A stretch of DNA of 5,677 nucleotides from ANME-2 cluster archaeon (GCA_003601535.1 PIXW01000116.1:1-5677), one strand, 5' to 3'; shown: positions 1 to 5,556, counted from the stretch's first letter. Numbers and translations: made by a program. Notes: generated by a model from the letters alone, not told the origin.

Positions 1-463
1 CAAGATCCTTCCAGTTCGTGATCTCACCTGTGTAGATGCCCTGCAACTCTTCCAGTGTGAGATCGCTGATCTCGTTCTCTGGATGCACCACGACTGCAAC
101 ACCATCCTTCGCGATGGCATGAGTCACAAGATCAGGGTACTTCTCCCTCTCAGAATCTTTCAGGTCACGGGATGCATCTCCGATATCCACGGTACCGTCA
201 GCAACGGATCGTATTCCATGCGATGATCCGCCTCCAGATACATAGATCTGGCTGCCTGGATGCTCTTCCATAAATACGCGTGCGCACTCCTCTGCGATCG
301 GAAGAACCGTTGTCGAGCCTGCGATCTGCAGTTTCACAACTTGCCCAGCGTTCTTGTTGTCGATACAGCCTGATCCGAAGAGCGATGTCGTAATCACTGC
401 GATCAGAAGCATTGTCACGATTGCGTGTGGCAGAAACCAATGTGTTCTATCTGGTTTTTCCAT
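1..463 (-). CDS. pstS: Phosphate ABC transporter substrate-binding protein PstS (3' end cut off by window edge)
   Basis: This is the extracytoplasmic phosphate-binding component of the PstSCAB importer, which hands phosphate to the membrane permease. The visible 154 residues begin with a short charged segment and a hydrophobic stretch (about residues 14-29). A lipobox-like FGSGC follows, with Cys33 the likely lipidated residue, so a membrane-anchored lipoprotein is expected. The mature part shows the family's phosphate-site elements: AGSTT (48-52), SGGGSSHGI (76-84) and DIGDASRDL (93-101), followed by YTGEITNW (144-151). The family is usually about 270-320 residues, so roughly half is present. 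There is no stop codon before the left edge. The ATG at 463 is chosen because a GGTGA ribosome binding site lies 7 nt upstream and the signal segment follows directly. pstC, pstA, pstB and phoU would be expected further left (inference). Assignment to PstS rather than another anion-binding protein is strong. Confidence 0.93.
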   Translation of the reverse strand, partial: MEKPDRTHWFLPHAIVTMLLIAVITTSLFGSGCIDNKNAGQVVKLQIAGSTTVLPIAEECARVFMEEHPGSQIYVSGGGSSHGIRSVADGTVDIGDASRDLKDSEREKYPDLVTHAIAKDGVAVVVHPENEISDLTLEELQGIYTGEITNWKDL

Positions 464-470
464 TGATGTA

Positions 471-475
471 TCACC
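471..475 (-). promoter_or_regulatory. Ribosome binding site of pstS
   Basis: Read on the minus strand this is GGTGA, complementary to the archaeal 16S 3' end, with a 7-nt spacer to the ATG at 463. It fixes the pstS start. Confidence 0.65.
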
Positions 476-497
476 GAAATTATCCATGTAACAGAGG

Positions 498-532
498 TTA
501 TATATAGTTTTTCCCAATAACTATATATGATT
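498..532 (-). promoter_or_regulatory. pstS promoter region (TATA boxes)
   Basis: The stretch upstream of pstS is extremely AT-rich. On the minus strand it offers two TATA-like elements, CTATATATAA (about 499-508) and CATATATAG (about 521-529). With the usual 25-nt TATA-to-start distance the first would give a very short 5' leader, just reaching the GGTGA site; the second would give about 35 nt. Which one is used cannot be told from sequence. Confidence 0.5.
500..528. promoter_or_regulatory. Perfect inverted repeat in the pstS promoter, candidate operator
   Basis: The arms ATATATAGTT (500-509) and AACTATATAT (519-528) are exact reverse complements separated by 9 nt. A third copy of the core, ATATAGTT, lies at 543-550 in the same orientation as the left arm. 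The centre-to-centre spacing of the arms is 19 bp, close to two helical turns, as expected for a dimeric regulator. Because the arms coincide with the TATA candidates, a bound protein would block TBP. A phosphate-responsive repressor is the natural guess but is inference; part of the symmetry may simply reflect the TATA sequences. Confidence 0.45.
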
Positions 533-571
533 TACATATAGGATATAGTTAATCCGTATGGTATATAATTT

Positions 572-718
572 ATGGTTGATCAGCGTCGTGCAGGAGCATC
601 AGTCATTATGGATGAGTTGCACATCCGATTTGGAGACCTGCCAGTACTCATCTCATACCCAAAACATGCATCTAAACACAATAAACCAATGTTGTCTGAA
701 AGATTGGTGTACAATTAG
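572..718 (+). CDS. Possible small hypothetical protein, 48 residues
   Basis: An ATG frame of 48 codons starts MVDQRRAGASVIMDELH and ends LSERLVYN. I do not recognise it. A TATA-like GTATATAATT abuts the start, so the ATG at 608 (36 residues) could be the real start if anything is made; no clear ribosome binding site precedes either. Its TAG overlaps the convergent TraB stop by 3 nt. The composition looks more protein-like than the competing frame at 558-740. However, it runs across a candidate terminator of the opposite operon, which argues against it. It could be a chance ORF or the remnant of a larger gene. Confidence 0.2.
   Translation: MVDQRRAGASVIMDELHIRFGDLPVLISYPKHASKHNKPMLSERLVYN
672..708 (-). 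terminator. Candidate terminator of the HMG-CoA reductase/TraB operon
   Basis: Read on the minus strand, 7 nt past the TraB stop, a 6-bp perfect stem ACCAAT/ATTGGT (703-708 with 685-690, 12-nt loop) is followed by the T-rich tract TTTATTGTGTTT. The stem is short, and archaeal termination relies mainly on the T-rich part, so this is a modest call. Confidence 0.35.
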
Positions 719-1962
719 AGAGAGCCAAAAACACTCATGACCCCAGCTCTGATCGTCTCAATATCGATTCCGCTGACCTGAAGCACCACATAAGCGCCAA
801 TGAACGTACCTACGATGCTTCCAAGATTCGTAAGCGCTGCAACCAGAATCACACGGAAGAGATTGTTATTCATCATCTCGTGAAGGCTCTCAGCATTCGC
901 AATCTCATGGATATCATGCGGGGATGGCTTGCGCATCTTTGCCTCGACAGCACCAGCAAACCAGCCTGCAGCCATCATCGGGTTTAATGAGGTGAGCCAT
1001 GCGACGCCGAACGCAGTCAATACAGAATATGGGTGCCCGCGTGCGATCAATGCGCCAAGCCCGCTTAAGGTGCCATTGATGATGAACCACCATCCGAACG
1101 CAACAAGAAACTGATCGAGCGATACGTTCGTTATGATCACTGCGAACGTGGCGAGAACCAGAAGGATCAGTGCGACTCCGATGATCTTTCCTACACTGAA
1201 TCGTTTCTTCGGTATTTCAAGCAGTTTATTTATGTCTGGCAGCTTTTCCGGATGTTCGAGATATTCGGTGATGCCATGCCTGTGACCTGCTCCGACGATT
1301 GCAACCACCTTCCCTTTTTCTTTGAGGTCAAGTAGATTCTTTGCGATGAATGCATCCCTCTCCTCGATTAACACGCTCGCAGTCGTTGGTGAGAACTCTT
1401 TCAGTTCTGCTATTAACTGGGTAACGATATCCTCCTCAGTGATGCGTTCCATGTCGATCTCTTTTCCTCCGAATCCAAACAGCATGCCAGCCAGCGCCCC
1501 AAGCATCTTCATCTTCTCAACGAATCCCATTCTACCGATAAATCGCTGAAGTGTTACCTGAATGTCCCTGTCAACAAGCGCAATCTCTATTCCAAGTTCT
1601 TCTGCAGCATCGATTGCGGCTATCATCTCTGAGCCAGGTTTCACATCCATCTCTGAGCCGATCTTGTTCTGGGTGTATGCCAGAAGAGAATGGACAAGAA
1701 ACAGCGTTATATTGCCGCTGCTCAGGATATCTTTCGCAGACACATCATTAGTTTTGCCTTTCAGTGCTGCATATCTGCCAGGACAGAGTTCAATCGCAAT
1801 TACATCAGGATGCTCCCTTGATATGACTTCCTTTACCTCTTCAACACTCTTATGCGAGACGTGCGCTGTTCCGATGAGCACGATCTCTGGTTCTGGCTCA
1901 CTCGTATAATCGCTGTATGTGATATGGTAGCTGGTCTGGATTACATCATTCATCAATTTCAT
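715..1962 (-). CDS. TraB/PrgY-family membrane protein
   Basis: This 415-residue protein belongs to the TraB/PrgY/GumN superfamily, which is related to TIKI-type proteases. In enterococci, TraB/PrgY shuts down sex pheromone activity; the archaeal role is unknown. The N-terminal soluble domain (about 25-235) carries the family's marks: GTAH (31-34), IELCPGRY with Glu58 (57-64), DRD (131-133), ERD (201-203) and GAGHRHG (224-230). The paired GxxH-type motifs and acidic residues are the presumed metal or catalytic site. The C-terminal third is membrane-embedded, with hydrophobic segments at about 258-278, 284-305, 315-337 and 368-396. Length and layout match full-length archaeal members. The ATG at 1962 is supported by AAGGA 8 nt upstream; a second in-frame ATG lies at 1953. 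The gene overlaps the end of the HMG-CoA reductase gene by 17 nt, so the two are probably co-transcribed and translationally coupled. Family assignment is secure; function is not. Confidence 0.9.
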   Translation of the reverse strand: MKLMNDVIQTSYHITYSDYTSEPEPEIVLIGTAHVSHKSVEEVKEVISREHPDVIAIELCPGRYAALKGKTNDVSAKDILSSGNITLFLVHSLLAYTQNKIGSEMDVKPGSEMIAAIDAAEELGIEIALVDRDIQVTLQRFIGRMGFVEKMKMLGALAGMLFGFGGKEIDMERITEEDIVTQLIAELKEFSPTTASVLIEERDAFIAKNLLDLKEKGKVVAIVGAGHRHGITEYLEHPEKLPDINKLLEIPKKRFSVGKIIGVALILLVLATFAVIITNVSLDQFLVAFGWWFIINGTLSGLGALIARGHPYSVLTAFGVAWLTSLNPMMAAGWFAGAVEAKMRKPSPHDIHEIANAESLHEMMNNNLFRVILVAALTNLGSIVGTFIGAYVVLQVSGIDIETIRAGVMSVFGSL

Positions 1963-3211
1963 CCAGAATTTCCTTTGCCCTGCCCGGGCGCACTATCCCC
2001 TCGTTCACCATGATCCCGGCAACCCTGTCGATCATCTCCCCTTCCGCTCCAGCCATGATTGCGATGTTACGTGCGTGAAGCGACATGTGTCCGCGCTGTA
2101 TCCCTTCTGTCGCAAGCGCACGCATCGCTCCAAGATTCTGTGCCAGCCCGACCGCAGCTATGACTTCTGCCAGTTCTCTTGCAGTCGTAACCCCAAGAAT
2201 CTTCAGAGATATCCTCGCTGCCGGATTGGATGATGTTGCTCCACCAACAATTCCTACTGCTATCGGAAGTTCTATCTCACCTAAAAGATCACCATCGTCG
2301 TTCTTCTTCCATAAAATAAGCGGCTTATACCCGGACAAAGCGGCATAAGTATGCGCTCCGGATTCCACTGCCCTGAAATCGTTTCCGGTTGCGACAACGA
2401 CAGCATCGATGCCATTCATGATTCCCTTGTTGTATGTGGCGCACCGGTACGGATCAGCACACGCGAATGCGTACGCCTTTATGATATCATCAACAACCTG
2501 TTCTCCTCCAATCGCATCCTTATCAAAGACCGCTTGCGCCCGTGAGAGGCGGTGTGTCGCAAGATTCGAGACGATTCGCAGTAGAACCCTGCCGTCTCCG
2601 GCACAACACTCTTCGATTATCGGCGTGACCGCTTCTGCCATCGTATTGACGGCATTTGCGCCCATCGCATCCCGAACGTCTACGAGAAGATGCACGATCA
2701 CCATCGTTTTGCAATCAGTCTCAAGAATCCTGATCTCAATCTCCTTTGCTCCGCCTCCGAGTTTCACGAGCGTTGGGTCCTGCTCATTCGCTTTATCGAG
2801 GATCTCCTGCTTTCTGGAAAGGATGTTCTGCCTGATCAGTTCGGCATCGACAACATCCACGATCTGTATCTGCCCGATCATCACAGGTTCATCGCTTGAT
2901 GTGTGAAAGCCCCCGTTTACCCGTGCGATCTTCGCGATATTGGATGCGGCAGCCACGACACTCGGCTCTTCAAGAGCCATCGGGATCAGGTAGTCCTTTC
3001 CGTCTATCAAGAAGTTGGTTGCGATACCGAGAGGGAGGGAGATTGTGCTGATAACGTTCTCGATCATTCTGTCTGCCTCTTCAATATCCAACCCTCTGTT
3101 CAAGATCGAGACATCTTCATCGGTCAGGTCCGCAAATTCGCTGACGATCTGCAACCGCTCATCTGGCGCAAGTTTGTAGAATCCTGAAAGTCTGGATGTT
3201 TTTTCCGGCAT
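1946..3211 (-). CDS. hmgA: Hydroxymethylglutaryl-CoA reductase, class II
   Basis: The family interconverts HMG-CoA and mevalonate with NAD(P)H; in archaea this feeds isoprenoid ether-lipid synthesis. The 421 residues align along the whole length with class II enzymes (Pseudomonas mevalonii mvaA type, about 430 residues). The opening TSRLSGFYKL is characteristic. ENVI...LPLGIA (51-64) and the EEPSVVAA block hold the catalytic Glu (81/82). DAMGANAVNTM (181-191) is the dinucleotide-binding motif. YNKGIMNGID carries catalytic Lys262, TGNDFRAVE has Asp278, and HMSLHARNIA near the C-terminus has His379 of the flap domain. All four catalytic residues are present, so it should be active. There is no N-terminal membrane domain, so it is cytosolic. 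It is the first gene of an operon with the TraB-family gene. No ribosome binding site precedes the ATG, and a TATA box sits about 32 nt upstream, which suggests a nearly leaderless transcript. Class II in an archaeon points to old lateral transfer. Cofactor preference cannot be read here. Confidence 0.96.
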   Translation of the reverse strand: MPEKTSRLSGFYKLAPDERLQIVSEFADLTDEDVSILNRGLDIEEADRMIENVISTISLPLGIATNFLIDGKDYLIPMALEEPSVVAAASNIAKIARVNGGFHTSSDEPVMIGQIQIVDVVDAELIRQNILSRKQEILDKANEQDPTLVKLGGGAKEIEIRILETDCKTMVIVHLLVDVRDAMGANAVNTMAEAVTPIIEECCAGDGRVLLRIVSNLATHRLSRAQAVFDKDAIGGEQVVDDIIKAYAFACADPYRCATYNKGIMNGIDAVVVATGNDFRAVESGAHTYAALSGYKPLILWKKNDDGDLLGEIELPIAVGIVGGATSSNPAARISLKILGVTTARELAEVIAAVGLAQNLGAMRALATEGIQRGHMSLHARNIAIMAGAEGEMIDRVAGIMVNEGIVRPGRAKEILDEIDE

Positions 3212-3235
3212 GATATCAGTAATAATTGGATGTCA

Positions 3236-3252
3236 ATACTTAAAAACTTCGC
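3236..3252 (-). promoter_or_regulatory. Promoter of the HMG-CoA reductase operon, near-leaderless
   Basis: On the minus strand the sequence reads GCGAAGTTTTTAAGTATTG: a purine-rich BRE-like GCGAAG directly before a TATA-like TTTTTAAG. The TATA centre (about 3243) lies about 32 nt before the ATG at 3211. Transcription should therefore begin only a few bases before the start codon. The absence of a Shine-Dalgarno sequence before this ATG fits that reading. Confidence 0.5.
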
Positions 3253-3302
3253 TCTTCTGCGTTCATGCAGGCAATATCAATCGTTACGATTCCGAACTAC
3301 CC

Positions 3303-3315
3303 AAATTCTTTTAAT
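3303..3315 (+). promoter_or_regulatory. Candidate promoter of the ABC exporter operon
   Basis: AAATTCTTTTAAT combines a possible BRE with the TATA-like CTTTTAAT. It would start transcription near 3337-3341, leaving a leader of roughly 125-130 nt before the GTG at 3467. An imperfect 12-bp palindrome, CCGGATATTCGG (3343-3354), sits just downstream of that predicted start and could be an operator. A second AT-rich option, GTGTAAAAT (3333-3341), would give a shorter leader. Confidence 0.35.
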
Positions 3316-3361
3316 CGATCACCATAATGTTAGTGTAAAATACCGGATATTCGGTGACACG

Positions 3362-3385
3362 ATGCGCGATTGCTACCATGCATGA
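3362..3385 (+). other. Upstream ORF of 7 codons in the ABC operon leader
   Basis: ATG at 3362 encodes MRDCYHA and stop. It has a good ribosome binding site, GGTGA at 3353-3357, with a 4-nt spacer. Its TGA overlaps the next ATG (3382, ATGA), which opens an 18-codon frame ending at 3438. No better gene explains the GGTGA here. It could be a leader peptide affecting downstream translation, or chance. Confidence 0.25.
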
Positions 3386-3470
3386 AAGAGCATGGAAAGT
3401 ACATCAGACGCACTTCACTGCCCTCCGGGTTGGAATAGGTGGCATACATTGTCGTACAGGAGAAATGTGA
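3378..3470 (+). other. Leader ORF of 30 codons whose stop overlaps the ABC ATPase start
   Basis: A frame beginning MHERAWKVHQ and ending CRTGEM runs through the leader. Its stop TGA (3468-3470) overlaps the GTG start (3467-3469) of the ATPase, the geometry used for translational coupling. Its own start has no strong ribosome binding site and the peptide resembles nothing I know, so it may be only a fortuitous frame. Confidence 0.2.
3458..3462 (+). promoter_or_regulatory. Ribosome binding site of the ABC ATPase
   Basis: AGGAG lies 4 nt before the GTG at 3467. It favours that codon over the in-frame ATG at 3392. An AGGTGG at 3437-3442 precedes an in-frame TTG at 3449 and is the next best alternative. 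Confidence 0.55.
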
Positions 3471-4384
3471 TTGAGGTCAGAGAACTGACAAAATATTACG
3501 ATGGACTTGCAGCAGTGGATCATATCAGCTTTGAGGTGGAAGAGGGTGAAGTCTTTGGCTTTTTGGGACCGAACGGTGCAGGCAAGACCACGACTGTCAG
3601 GATGTTAACAGGAGTGATCAAGCCAGGTTCAGGTAGCGTCAGTATCATGGGTTTTGACATCCGGCGTGATCCGATCAAAGCCAAACAGATAGCGGGAGTT
3701 GTTCCTGATCTGTCGAACGCATACAGCGAACTTTCCGCATGGGGCAACCTGCAGTTCATGGCAGAATTGTACGGCGTACCAGGAACCGATGCCAGAAAAA
3801 GAGCGGAAGAACTCCTCACAAAATTCGATCTGTACGACAGGAAAGACCATAAGGTCAAGACATTCTCGAAGGGAATGAAGCAGAAACTTGTAATCGCCAT
3901 GTCTCTTATGAACGACCCTGAAATACTATTCCTTGATGAGCCAACATCCGGTCTGGATGTTCAGAGCGCACGGTTGATAAAAGAGATGGTGCGGGAGCTA
4001 AATAACGACGGTAAAACGGTTTTTCTCACCACTCACTATATGGAGGAGGCAAACGATCTGTGCAACAGAATCGCAATCATCAATCATGGGACGATAGTAG
4101 CTATAGACGCTCCTGAGAAACTCAAAATGAGAATAGGAGGGATGCAGCGGGTAGAGGTTAGTTTTGACACGCCTGTAGACGTCTCTTGTTTCCATAGCAT
4201 ATCAGGAGTGATAAGCGTCCGGAGGAGCGGAGATAAACTACGATTTTATACGAACGAACCAGGCAGGGTGATATATCAACTGGTGGACTATTCGAGATCG
4301 AACAATCTGGAGATTGTGATGCTGACCACACTGACACCAACGCTTGAAGACGTCTTCGTCAAACTTACCAGGGAGCAAAAATGA
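3467..4384 (+). CDS. ABC-2 type exporter, ATP-binding protein (DrrA/CcmA-like)
   Basis: This is the nucleotide-binding subunit that powers the permease encoded next; the substrate is unknown (drug, lipid or polysaccharide are the usual options). From the GTG start the protein has 305 residues and opens MIEVRELTKYYDG, the normal start for this family. The ATPase domain spans about 2-215. It has Walker A GPNGAGKTT (34-42), signature FSKGMKQK (133-140), Walker B ILFLDEPTSGLD (153-164) and switch His190. The Q-loop position after VVP is Asp81 instead of Gln, and the signature has Lys for the usual second Gly; CcmA-like members often vary at both positions. A C-terminal domain (about 225-305) ends in PTLEDVFVKLT, typical of the DrrA group. 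A longer in-frame version from ATG 3392 adds 25 residues unlike the family and is less likely. The gene overlaps the permease by 4 nt (ATGA), so the two are translated as a pair. Confidence 0.93.
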   Translation: MIEVRELTKYYDGLAAVDHISFEVEEGEVFGFLGPNGAGKTTTVRMLTGVIKPGSGSVSIMGFDIRRDPIKAKQIAGVVPDLSNAYSELSAWGNLQFMAELYGVPGTDARKRAEELLTKFDLYDRKDHKVKTFSKGMKQKLVIAMSLMNDPEILFLDEPTSGLDVQSARLIKEMVRELNNDGKTVFLTTHYMEEANDLCNRIAIINHGTIVAIDAPEKLKMRIGGMQRVEVSFDTPVDVSCFHSISGVISVRRSGDKLRFYTNEPGRVIYQLVDYSRSNNLEIVMLTTLTPTLEDVFVKLTREQK

Positions 4385-5139
4385 TGGGGGTAGATGAAAT
4401 GATGGATCAGTTGAAGCGTGCCTGCGCAATTGCCAAAAAAGATATCCGAATCTATTATCTGAATGGACCTGTGGTGATATTCGGCATCCTTGTTCCGGGA
4501 TTTCTTTTTCTGGCGTTTGTGATAGGGAGAGATCTTCCAATCAATTTTCTTGTTGCAGGGCTGCTCGGTATGACGGTATTCTTCACATCAACGTCAGTGA
4601 CTCCTGTGATAGCGCCAACCGAGACACAGACCAGAAACCTGGAAAGGCTCGCAGCAGCCCCCATCTCCATCACAACGGCTCTTTTTGGAGATGTGCTGGC
4701 ATCCGCCTTCTTCGGGATTGCGATATCGCTTGTGCCGGTACTGCTTGGAGTAGCATTTGGCGTCACAATCACACATCCGTTCATCCTCGCTCTGGGCATC
4801 GTGCTGGCTGCGTTCTGCTTCTCGGCGATGGGGCTGATATTCTCATCTATTCCCACCGGTGCGACCTCTACGGTCATGATGCTATCCACAATGGTACGAT
4901 TTCCGCTGGTGTTCATAAGCGGTGTATTTATTCCGGTGGGTGATCTGCCGTCGTGGGGGCAGGCGCTGGCATCGCTGTCCCCTCTGACCTACCTAACAGA
5001 TCTGTGCAGATATTCTTTTCAGGATATCAATAATCATTATCCGGTTTCGGTGGACATCGCAGCTCTCGCAATATTTCTGATGATATTTATGGCAGCTGCG
5101 ACAAAGCTCCATGAGCGGAGTCTGCCAAAACGGTTGTGA
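4381..5139 (+). CDS. ABC-2 type exporter, permease protein (DrrB-like)
   Basis: This is the membrane partner of the preceding ATPase; two copies are expected to form the export channel. The 252 residues show about six hydrophobic segments (roughly 30-50, 54-78, 100-128, 132-156, 165-188 and 224-241). They start after an amphipathic N-terminal stretch with KKDIRIYYLNGP (19-30). The loop after segment 2 has TRNLERLAAAPIS (84-96), matching the ERL-x-x-x-P element typical of ABC-2 permeases. The stretch FISGVFIPVGDLP (178-190) followed by LSPLTYLTDLCRYS (199-212) is the other hallmark. Length fits the family. The start at 4381 has GGGAG (4371-4375) 5 nt upstream and overlaps the ATPase stop as ATGA. 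A start at ATG 4399 (MMDQLKRA) is possible and would look equally normal. The substrate cannot be predicted from the permease. Confidence 0.92.
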   Translation: MMGVDEMMDQLKRACAIAKKDIRIYYLNGPVVIFGILVPGFLFLAFVIGRDLPINFLVAGLLGMTVFFTSTSVTPVIAPTETQTRNLERLAAAPISITTALFGDVLASAFFGIAISLVPVLLGVAFGVTITHPFILALGIVLAAFCFSAMGLIFSSIPTGATSTVMMLSTMVRFPLVFISGVFIPVGDLPSWGQALASLSPLTYLTDLCRYSFQDINNHYPVSVDIAALAIFLMIFMAAATKLHERSLPKRL

Positions 5140-5242
5140 ATGGTGATTTGTTGGTTGTGGTTTTTCACAGCCTTTATCTCGACAGCCCAAGCACAGCAGA
5201 TGCTCCGCTTTTTACATGTCTGAGCAGGAATAGCTCTGCACA

Positions 5243-5289
5243 ACGGGTTTTGGATGGTGATGCCAAAGGCTGTTCCGATAAAAACCCGT
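5243..5289. repeat. Inverted repeat, 9-bp perfect arms
   Basis: ACGGGTTTT (5243-5251) is exactly complementary to AAAACCCGT (5281-5289), with a 29-nt loop that includes TGCCAAAGGC. It could be a stem of a structured RNA, perhaps an upstream domain of the intron relic to its right (inference), or part of the 3' region of the ABC transcript. Confidence 0.4.
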
Positions 5290-5377
5290 ATCCCGGTACG
5301 TACTTTTGAGTAGTATGAATTACGGAAGAATAGATGAACTGCCTGGAATCTGCTGATCGAACGCCACAGAGAACGAA

Positions 5378-5442
5378 ACTGCTGCCTGACGCGGAAAAGG
5401 TTGCAAAATGCTTGTACGCGAAGCAGTGCCGAAGGCAGCAGT
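5378..5442. repeat. Inverted repeat, 10-bp perfect arms
   Basis: ACTGCTGCCT (5378-5387) and AGGCAGCAGT (5433-5442) are exact reverse complements flanking 45 nt. The right arm overlaps the 5' strand of the domain V-like hairpin, so both folds cannot form at once. This may reflect rearrangement of an originally separate domain IV stem next to domain V. Confidence 0.5.
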
Positions 5443-5520
5443 ATGCGGTAAAAGTCGCACGTACAGTCCTTAACAGTCCTTAGGCGAGGAGGCACGAGTA
5501 ATCGCGTCTTATTAGTCTAT
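5436..5520 (+). mobile_element. Degenerate group II intron 3' end (domains V and VI)
   Basis: The segment 5436-5469 has the canonical 34-nt domain V layout. There is a lower strand CAGCAGTA containing the AGC triad, an upper stem TGCGGT/GTCGCA (5444-5449 with 5454-5459) closing a 4-nt loop, a 2-nt CG bulge (5460-5461), and a lower 3' strand TACAGTCC. Known domain V sequences such as GCCGTATGCG...GTCGCACGTACGG are very similar. Lesions: the loop is AAAA rather than GAAA, and the lower stem has an A-A mismatch and open ends. A domain VI-like hairpin follows: 5482-5497 pairs imperfectly with 5502-5518 around a GTAA loop, leaving a bulged A at 5511 as candidate branch point and AT at 5519-5520 as candidate 3' end. 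No 5' GTGYG end or reverse transcriptase frame is present, so this is a truncated, probably inactive relic. Confidence 0.62.
5463..5482 (+). repeat. Tandem 10-bp duplication inside the intron relic
   Basis: ACAGTCCTTA occurs twice in direct succession (5463-5472 and 5473-5482). The first copy contains most of the 3' strand of the domain V-like helix, and the second widens the normally very short linker to domain VI by 10 nt. This looks like a slippage or repair duplication after the intron lost function. Confidence 0.7.
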
Positions 5521-5538
5521 CCCCTCTAATTGATGGAT

Positions 5539-5556
5539 AAAAAAAAGAAGGAAGAA
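5539..5556 (-). terminator. Oligo-T terminator of hsp20
   Basis: On the minus strand, just past the hsp20 stop, the sequence is CTTCTTCCTTCTTTTTTTTA: a pyrimidine tract ending in eight consecutive T. This is typical of intrinsic archaeal termination, which needs no strong hairpin. Confidence 0.6.

Noticed and set aside
558..740. 60-codon plus-strand ORF
   Set aside because: Cys/Ser/Gln-rich non-protein-like composition, no ribosome binding site, and overlap with the TraB gene end.
2409..2906. 165-codon plus-strand ORF opposite HMG-CoA reductase
   Set aside because: Antisense shadow of a well-identified, fully conserved enzyme gene; Ser/Cys/Arg-rich with no family resemblance.
3392..3466. 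N-terminal extension of the ABC ATPase from ATG 3392
   Set aside because: The extra 25 residues are unlike the family, no ribosome binding site precedes that ATG, and MIEVREL from GTG 3467 with AGGAG upstream matches normal starts.
4455..4916. 153-codon minus-strand ORF opposite the permease
   Set aside because: Antisense shadow of the membrane protein gene, with no promoter or recognisable domain.
5151..5170. Hairpin terminator for the ABC operon
   Set aside because: Only a 4-bp TGTG/CACA stem around a T-rich loop; too weak to list as its own feature, though the T-run at 5161-5165 may help termination.
5334..5483. 49-codon ORF starting MNCLESADRT
   Set aside because: It reads straight through the domain V-like hairpin and the tandem duplication, so the frame is better explained as intron RNA sequence than as a gene.
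5037..5495. 152-codon minus-strand ORF
   Set aside because: It overlaps the end of the permease gene on the opposite strand and the intron-like segment; its Arg/Cys/Phe-rich composition is typical of a non-coding frame.
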